DNA of 64,000 nt from a bacterium. GTDB taxonomy: Bacteria; Krumholzibacteriota; Krumholzibacteriia; LZORAL124-64-63. The notes below the pieces were generated by a model. It did no database searches, was not told the DNA's origin, and worked only from the letters and a program-made list of their open reading frames with translations. Shown here one piece after another: positions 58,339 through 64,000 of the stretch. A program made the translations under genes and the position numbers. The stretch lies in the NCBI GenBank assembly GCA_020049465.1, contig JAIFKS010000014.1, positions 1-64,000 of the forward strand, given 5' to 3'. Position 1 is the stretch's first letter; every line of letters begins with the position of its first letter.

Positions 58339-59886
58339 GTGCCCGCCCCCCAGGAGCCGGGCGGCCACCGCGCCGCCCCGGCCATCATCCGGGCCGCCCG
58401 CCCGACAGCCATCCTGGGTGTCGGCCTGCTGGCGGCCGCGGTGGCCGTTCTGGCGGCTACCCTGTGGTGGCCGGCCGCGCATGGCCCGCGTCCGCTCCTG
58501 CCCACCGACGATCTCTACACGAACCTGACGGTGACCCGGCACCTGGCCCGCGGCGAGGGCTTCCGCTGCGACGTCGCCTACCCATTGTCGTTCGCCTGGC
58601 CGTTTGCCCGCGAACTGCCTCAGCCGCTCATGCACCGTCCGCCGGGCTGGCCGCTGGCCCTGCTGCTTCCCTACGCGGCGGCCGCTGGCGACCCCGACGG
58701 CGTCGTGCGCGCGGTGCGCACACTTCAGGTGGGGCTGCTGGCTTTGACCGCCGCCCTGGGCGCCGCCGCTTGGTGGCGCCGCGGGCGGGCGGGCGCGGCT
58801 GCCGCCTGGCTGGTAGCGCTGCTGGCCAGCCCGCTCATCGCCTACGCCGTGGACTGGGGTCAGGTGGAACTGGTCACCGGAACGCTGTTGCTGGGACTGT
58901 GGCTGCGCCATCGGGACGCGGCGCGGCCGCCGACGGCCGCCGACGGCGCTCTGGTGGGCGCACTGGCCCTGCTCCGCCCCGAACTGGTCTGGCTGCCGGT
59001 GGCCTGGTGGCTGGCCTCACGGGTCCGACCGACAGCGGCGGCCACGATCCGCCGCCGCGAACTGGCGGCCGCGGGACTGGTCTTCGTCGCGCTGACCGCA
59101 CCCTGGGCGGCGCGCAACGCCCTCCTGGCCGGCAATCCGTGGTTCAGCCTGCAGACGCAGGCCGAGCTGGTGAAGGACACGCGGGCCTGGCCCGGCTACG
59201 ACGTCTACCGGCAGCTCGAGCCGCAGCCCGCCTGGAAAGTCCTGCGCGACGACCCGGCGCCGGTCGCGCGCAAAGCCGCACGCGGCGTCCGCTTCTTCCT
59301 GCGCGAGCTGCCTTCGCTGGCGCCCTGGCCGCTGCTGCTGGCGCTCGCGCTGGCGGCGGGGGCGGCGTCGCGCACCGGTCGGGGCGTCCGGGCCGCCGTT
59401 GCCGGCAGGGCGTTCTCCCCGCCGGCGCTGGCTCTGTTGTCGACGGGCGCCCTGATCGCCTTCTACGCTCTGTTCGACCATTCGCTGCGGCATCTGACGG
59501 TGCTGGTGCCGATTCTCGCCTGGGAGGCCGCGCCCTGGCTGGGCGAATGGCCCTGGACGCTGCTGCCGCGACGGCGCGGCCGCCGTTTCCCGGCGCTGCC
59601 GGCCGTGGCCGGAGCTCTGCTCCTGACCATGCCGATCGTCCTGTTGACGGTCAGGGAACCGACGGGATGGGACCAGTCCGTACGGGAGGCTGCGGCCGGC
59701 CAGAGCCGGGCCGTGGCAGAAGCGGCGCGTCTGCGCTCGGCTCCGCCCGGCGCGGTCTTCACCGAAAGCTCCGCAGCGCCCTGGCTGGCGGATCGGCCGG
59801 CCGTGTGGTCTCCCCTGGACGACGAGGTGTCCGCTCGGATCTCCGCCTGGCTGCTGCCGGCAACGAACACAGGAGGTCGTCCGTGA
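58339..59886 (+). CDS. GT-C-fold membrane glycosyltransferase-like protein
   Basis: A 515-residue membrane protein with about ten hydrophobic segments. LLPTDDLYTNLTVTRHLARG in the first extracytoplasmic loop carries the acidic pair expected of GT39/PMT-type enzymes using lipid-linked sugars. The C-terminal about 90 residues are soluble. The start is GTG without a strong ribosome site, ten bases after the pyrE stop. Donor and acceptor unknown. Confidence 0.7.
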   Translation: MPAPQEPGGHRAAPAIIRAARPTAILGVGLLAAAVAVLAATLWWPAAHGPRPLLPTDDLYTNLTVTRHLARGEGFRCDVAYPLSFAWPFARELPQPLMHRPPGWPLALLLPYAAAAGDPDGVVRAVRTLQVGLLALTAALGAAAWWRRGRAGAAAAWLVALLASPLIAYAVDWGQVELVTGTLLLGLWLRHRDAARPPTAADGALVGALALLRPELVWLPVAWWLASRVRPTAAATIRRRELAAAGLVFVALTAPWAARNALLAGNPWFSLQTQAELVKDTRAWPGYDVYRQLEPQPAWKVLRDDPAPVARKAARGVRFFLRELPSLAPWPLLLALALAAGAASRTGRGVRAAVAGRAFSPPALALLSTGALIAFYALFDHSLRHLTVLVPILAWEAAPWLGEWPWTLLPRRRGRRFPALPAVAGALLLTMPIVLLTVREPTGWDQSVREAAAGQSRAVAEAARLRSAPPGAVFTESSAAPWLADRPAVWSPLDDEVSARISAWLLPATNTGGRP

Positions 59887-60650
59887 GCCCATCCTTCGAA
59901 ACGCCGCCCGACGCCGCGGCCGACAACTGGCTGCGCCGCGACGCAGGCTGGTCGGCCGCCGGCTGGCGGCACGGCTGGACCACGACCGCCGGACCCGACT
60001 TCCGCGCGGCGCCGGAGACCGCCGGACACCGGGACGCGATGGCCGCACTCGGCCGCGCGGCCGGGCTGCCGCATCTGGCCTGGGTGCATCAGGTCCACGG
60101 CGGCGACGTCCTGCGCGCGACGCAACCGGGGCTGGCCGGCGCCGCCGACGCGCTGTGGACGGACGTGCCCGGGCTGGGCGTCGTGGGCCGGGGCGCGGAT
60201 TGTCCGCTGATCCTGGTCGGCGGCCGCCGAAGCGATGGTTCGGCCCTGTGGGGATTCGCGCACGCTTCGTGGCGATCGACCGTGGCGCGCGTCACCTCGA
60301 CGCTGATGTCGCGGCTGCTCGACGCCGGCCTGCTGGACACCACGGCCCGCGCCCTGATCTGCCCCTCGGCCGGTCCGTGCTGCTACGAAGTCGGTCCTGA
60401 GGTGCGCCAGGCCGCGCGCCGGGAGCTTGGCGAAGACGCGCTGGCGTTCTTCGCGCCGGGCGGGGAACGCTGGCGGCTCGACCTGTGGGCCGCGAACACG
60501 CGGCAACTGACGGACTCGGGCGTGCCGGCGGCGGCGATCACCGTCACGGGGCACTGCACGATCTGCGGCGGCGACCTCTACCCCAGCCATCGCCGGCAGG
60601 GCGCGGCCGCCGGACGTTTCGCCGCTTTCATCGGCGGCTTGCAACTGTAG
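59883..60650 (+). CDS. pgeF: Peptidoglycan-editing factor / multicopper-oxidase-like PgeF
   Basis: A 255-residue laccase-domain (DUF152) protein. WVHQVHGGDV, GADCPLIL, FAHASWRST, PSAGPCCYEVG and HCTICGGDLYPSHRR are all present. Members act as purine-nucleoside or cell-wall editing hydrolases with a Zn/Cu site. The GTG has AGGAGG upstream and overlaps the membrane-protein stop (GTGA). The gene converges with icmF 45 bp further on. Confidence 0.92.
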   Translation: MSPSFETPPDAAADNWLRRDAGWSAAGWRHGWTTTAGPDFRAAPETAGHRDAMAALGRAAGLPHLAWVHQVHGGDVLRATQPGLAGAADALWTDVPGLGVVGRGADCPLILVGGRRSDGSALWGFAHASWRSTVARVTSTLMSRLLDAGLLDTTARALICPSAGPCCYEVGPEVRQAARRELGEDALAFFAPGGERWRLDLWAANTRQLTDSGVPAAAITVTGHCTICGGDLYPSHRRQGAAAGRFAAFIGGLQL

Positions 60651-60695
60651 CCCGGATCATTCCTGGGCCGTCCGGGCCGGCTGGAACGCCGCATC

Positions 60696-63600
60696 CTACA
60701 TCGACCGCCGGTACTGCCCTCCGACCGCATACAACGCCGCCGAAATCTGCCCCAGCGAACAGACCTTGGCCGCTTCGAGCATGGCCGCGAAGGTGTTGCC
60801 GTGGCTGACGGCGGCCTGCTGCAGAGCCTCCAGGCGCTCCGGCGCCAGCGCGGCATGCCGCGCCTGGAACGCCGCCAGCGTGGCGATGGCGAATTCCTTC
60901 TCGCTTTCGGTCGAACGGATGACTTCGCGCGGCACGATGGTCGGCGAGCCGTTCGGATCCAGGTACGTGTTGACCCCCACGATGGGCAACTCGCCGCTGT
61001 GCTTGAGCGACTCGTAGTGCAGCGACTCCTCCTGGATCTTCGTCCGCTGGTACATGCGCTCCATCGCCCCGAGCACCCCGCCGCGCTCGCTGAGCGCCGA
61101 GAACTCGGCCAGCACCGCCTGCTCGACCAGATCGGTGAGCTCGTCGATGATGAAGGCGCCCTGCAGCGGATTCTCGTTGCGGGCCAGACCCAGCTCCCGG
61201 TTGATGATCAGCTGGATGGCCATCGCGCGGCGCACCGACTCTTCGGTGGGCGTGGTGATCGCCTCGTCATAGGCGTTCGTGTGCAGCGAGTTGCAGTTGT
61301 CGTAGATCGCGTACAGGGCCTGCAGCGTGGTGCGGATGTCGTTGAAGGCGATCTCCTGCGCGTGCAGCGAACGACCCGACGTCTGGATGTGGTACTTGAG
61401 CATCTGGCTGCGCTCGTTGCCCCCGTAGATGTGGCGGATGGCGCGTGCCCAGATGCGTCGCGCCACGCGCCCGAGCACCGCGTACTCGGGGTCCATGCCG
61501 TTGCTGAAGAAGAACGACAGGTTGGGCGCGAAGCTGTCGATGGGCATGCCCCGCGACAGGTAGTACTCGACGAAGGTGAACCCGTTGGCCAGGGTCAGCG
61601 CCAGTTGCGTGATCGGGTTGGCGCCCGCCTCGGCGATGTGGTAGCCGCTGATCGAGACCGAGTAGAAGTTCCGCACGCGGTGGTCGATGAAGTACTGCTG
61701 GATGTCGCCCATCAGGCGCAGCGCGAACTCGGTCGAGAAGATGCAGGTGTTCTGGGCCTGATCCTCCTTGAGGATGTCCGCCTGCACCGTGCCCCGCACG
61801 GCGGCCAGCGTTTCGGCCTTGATGCGCGCGTAGACCTCCGCCGGCAGGACCTGGTCGCCGCTGGCGCCCAGCAGCAGCAGACCCAGGCCGTCGTTGCCGT
61901 CCGGCAGCGGGCCGGCATAGGCCGGCCGCGCGTGGCCGCTCTGCCGGGCCAGCGCCGCCAGCTTCGTTTCCACTTCGCCGACCAGTCCCTGGGCGCGGAT
62001 GTACTTCTCGCAGCCCTGGTCGATGGCCGCGTTCAGGAAGAACGCGAGCATCATGGGTGCCGGCCCGTTGATGGTCATCGATACCGACGTCTTGGCGTCG
62101 GCCAGATCGAAACCGGAATAGAGCTTCTTGGCGTCGTCGACCGTGGCCACCGAAACGCCGCTGTTGCCGACCTTGCCGTAGATGTCCGGCCGGCGCGCCG
62201 GATCCTCGCCGTAGAGCGTCACCGAATCGAACGCCGTCGACAGCCGGATCGCGGGCATGCCCAGCGACACGAAATGGAAGCGCCGGTTGGTGCGCTCGGG
62301 TCCGCCTTCGCCGGCGAACATGCGCGTGGGGTCCTCGCCCTCGCGCTTGAGCGGGAAGACGCCGGCCGTGTACGGATAGCAGCCCGGCACGTTCTCGGTC
62401 AGCAGCCAGCGCAGGATGTCGCCCCAGTCGCGCCAGCGCGGCACGCAGACGCGCGGGATGCGCGTCCCGCTGAGCGAACGCGACTGCAGATCCTGCGCGA
62501 AGACGCGACCGCGCACCTCGTAGCTGAAGACGTCGGCGCTGTAGCGTTCGACCAGCGCCGGCCATTGCTCCAGCAGGTGGCGGCACTCCGCCTCGAGACC
62601 GCCCAGCAGCGAGCGGTACTGTTGCACCAGTTCCCGCACGGCCGGCGTATCGTCCGGCGCCGCGGTCAGCGAGGGCAGCACGACCGTCGCCGCGGGAATG
62701 CCGCCGCGCAATTCGGCGACGGCGCCGTGCAGCGCGCAGAGACGGCTGGCCAGGGCACACTGGGCGTCGCGGCGCCGGTCCCCGGCGCGGCTGTTCTCCA
62801 CGATCTCGGCCAGATAGCGCACGCGCTCGGGCGGAATGACGGGATGCGGGCGGTTGTCGCCCGGCGGCAGCGCCGGCGCCACGCCGCGGCCGGCGACGGC
62901 GTCCAGGCGCGCGGCCAGGGCGGCGTACAGGCGGTTGACACCCTGGTCGTTGAACTGCGAAGCCACCGTGGCGAACACCGGCAGCGATTCGTCCGCCCCC
63001 TCGAAGACGTTGTGGTTGCGGCGGTACTGCCGGCGCACGTCGCGCAGCGCGTCGAGGCTGCCGCGGTGGTCGAACTTGTTGATGGCGATGACGTCGGCAA
63101 AGTCCAGCATGTCGATCTTCTCGAGCTGGGACGCCGCGCCGTACTCGGCGGTCATCACGTACAGCGACAGGTCGGCGTGATCGACGATCTCGGTGTCGCT
63201 CTGCCCGATGCCGCTGGTCTCGACGATCACCAGATCGAAACGGGCCGCCCGGCAGATGTCGATGGCGTGGCGCACGTAGCGGGAAAGCGCCAGGTTCGAC
63301 TGCCGCGTGGCCAGCGAACGCATGTAGACGCGCGGGTTGTCGATGGCGTTCATGCGGATGCGGTCGCCCAGCAGGGCGCCGCCGCTGCGCCGGCGCGAAG
63401 GATCGACCGACACGATCGCCACGGTCCCGTCCGGGCGGTCCAGCAGGTACCGGCGCACCAGCTCGTCGACCAGCGACGACTTGCCGGCGCCGCCGGTCCC
63501 GGTGATGCCCAGCACCGGCACCTTCGGCCCCTCCGGCGCCGCCCGATGGACGGCCTCCAGCAGCGCGTCGCCCTGGTCCGGGAAATTCTCGGCCAGCGTG

Positions 63601-64000
63601 ATCAGGCGGGCCAGCGCGCGCGGATCGCGCCGCGGCAGGTCCGCCAGCAGCGGCGCCAGGTTCGCCGGCGCCGGAGCTTCGCCCACCGGGAAATCGCACT
63701 GCCGCATGACCTCGTTGATCATGCCCTGCAGCCCCATGGCGCGGCCGTCGTCGGGCGAGAACACCCGCGCGATGCCGTAGGACTGCAGCTGTTCGATCTC
63801 GGTCGGCAGGATCGTCCCGCCGCCGCCCGCGAAGATGAGGATGCGCCGGCCCGAGGCGGCGACCAGGTCGTGCATGTACTGCAGGAACTCCAGATGCCCG
63901 CCCTGGTAGCTGGTCAGGGCGATACCCTGCGCATCCTCCTGGATGGCGCAGTCGACGATCTCGCGCACCGAACGGTTGTGGCCCAGATGGATGACTTCGG
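60696..64000 (-). CDS. icmF: Fused isobutyryl-CoA/methylmalonyl-CoA mutase IcmF, 5' truncated by window
   Basis: About 1101 residues are visible; the start lies beyond the edge. From the edge the protein reads [10 protein letters not shown], the end of a B12-binding domain ([18 protein letters not shown]). A MeaB-like G-protein chaperone follows (Walker [17 protein letters not shown]). The mutase barrel begins near [16 protein letters not shown] and ends at the C-terminus. The fused G-protein and single-chain layout is IcmF rather than MutAB. It rearranges isobutyryl-, butyryl- or a related acyl-CoA using adenosylcobalamin. Substrate preference not determined. Confidence 0.9.
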   Translation of the reverse strand, partial: EVIHLGHNRSVREIVDCAIQEDAQGIALTSYQGGHLEFLQYMHDLVAASGRRILIFAGGGGTILPTEIEQLQSYGIARVFSPDDGRAMGLQGMINEVMRQCDFPVGEAPAPANLAPLLADLPRRDPRALARLITLAENFPDQGDALLEAVHRAAPEGPKVPVLGITGTGGAGKSSLVDELVRRYLLDRPDGTVAIVSVDPSRRRSGGALLGDRIRMNAIDNPRVYMRSLATRQSNLALSRYVRHAIDICRAARFDLVIVETSGIGQSDTEIVDHADLSLYVMTAEYGAASQLEKIDMLDFADVIAINKFDHRGSLDALRDVRRQYRRNHNVFEGADESLPVFATVASQFNDQGVNRLYAALAARLDAVAGRGVAPALPPGDNRPHPVIPPERVRYLAEIVENSRAGDRRRDAQCALASRLCALHGAVAELRGGIPAATVVLPSLTAAPDDTPAVRELVQQYRSLLGGLEAECRHLLEQWPALVERYSADVFSYEVRGRVFAQDLQSRSLSGTRIPRVCVPRWRDWGDILRWLLTENVPGCYPYTAGVFPLKREGEDPTRMFAGEGGPERTNRRFHFVSLGMPAIRLSTAFDSVTLYGEDPARRPDIYGKVGNSGVSVATVDDAKKLYSGFDLADAKTSVSMTINGPAPMMLAFFLNAAIDQGCEKYIRAQGLVGEVETKLAALARQSGHARPAYAGPLPDGNDGLGLLLLGASGDQVLPAEVYARIKAETLAAVRGTVQADILKEDQAQNTCIFSTEFALRLMGDIQQYFIDHRVRNFYSVSISGYHIAEAGANPITQLALTLANGFTFVEYYLSRGMPIDSFAPNLSFFFSNGMDPEYAVLGRVARRIWARAIRHIYGGNERSQMLKYHIQTSGRSLHAQEIAFNDIRTTLQALYAIYDNCNSLHTNAYDEAITTPTEESVRRAMAIQLIINRELGLARNENPLQGAFIIDELTDLVEQAVLAEFSALSERGGVLGAMERMYQRTKIQEESLHYESLKHSGELPIVGVNTYLDPNGSPTIVPREVIRSTESEKEFAIATLAAFQARHAALAPERLEALQQAAVSHGNTFAAMLEAAKVCSLGQISAALYAVGGQYRRSM

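Noticed and set aside
1-64000. tRNA, rRNA, CRISPR, IS element or prophage genes
   Set aside because: No conserved T-loop or 16S/23S segments, no regular direct-repeat arrays with spacers, and no transposase or integrase motif seen by eye; a tRNAscan or Pfam run would settle small cases.

Overview
The window is about two-thirds G+C and densely packed. It carries about 56 protein genes, most on the minus strand and grouped in tightly coupled operons with many ATGA, GTGA and TGATG overlaps. No gap between genes exceeds 300 bases. I saw no tRNA, rRNA, CRISPR array, transposase or phage gene. The organism is a diderm bacterium, shown by LptD, several outer-membrane barrels and a lipoprotein. Three features point to a high-G+C lineage of or near the FCB group, such as Eisenbacteria- or Krumholzibacteriota-like bacteria: a secreted repeat protein ending in a FlgD/type-A-sorting-like domain, a PorX-like REC-PglZ regulator with its kinase, and KorAB 2-oxoacid:ferredoxin oxidoreductase. 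This placement is inference; no rRNA is present to confirm it.

Layout. 47-2436: thioesterase, MgtC and an Nramp-related transporter. 2564-5980: threonine-dehydratase-like enzyme and a large secreted repeat protein. 6132-10430: DinB protein, then an operon of acylphosphatase, HAD phosphatase, PLP decarboxylase, DsbD N-domain protein and RRM protein. 10461-12340: secreted protein and a lipoprotein preceded by a 14-bp tandem repeat. 12518-14025: PLP synthase PdxST. 14228-18711: a pilin-like gene, ProRS, an HDOD-GAF protein and a methyltransferase. 18827-25875: metallo-hydrolase, LipA and an NtrB/NtrC-like pair, then a sigma-54-type promoter driving a helical secreted protein and a barrel. 26061-28906: KorAB. 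29146-32572: a glycosyltransferase divergent from NhaD plus an unknown partner. 32687-34850: Fur, alanine racemase and a TerB-like protein. 34949-37685: hybrid kinase, secreted propeller-like protein and a HisKA-only protein. 37978-39780: two small Cys-rich proteins and a secreted barrel. 39942-40790: DEDDh exonuclease. 40823-42980: a phosphoesterase-tetraheme cytochrome and a secreted partner. 43170-50693: HU, then AccD-FolC-ROK-LptD. 50851-56763: SerRS, kinase, PorX, TsaE, TsaB and RimI. 56948-60650: PyrF, PyrE, a GT-C membrane protein and PgeF. 60696 to the edge: IcmF.

The most striking signals are these. The phosphoesterase-cytochrome gene is split by an in-frame TGA exactly where the family has a cysteine (PCG-C), which suggests selenocysteine. 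LipA has lost the middle cysteine of its auxiliary-cluster motif through what looks like a clean 3-base deletion. A near-consensus -24/-12 promoter lies directly downstream of a sigma-54 activator gene. A PorX/PorY-like pair shares the window with a protein bearing a sorting-like C-terminus. A perfect palindrome sits between the divergent glycosyltransferase and nhaD promoters. A perfect Fur-type inverted repeat lies at the predicted fur start site.
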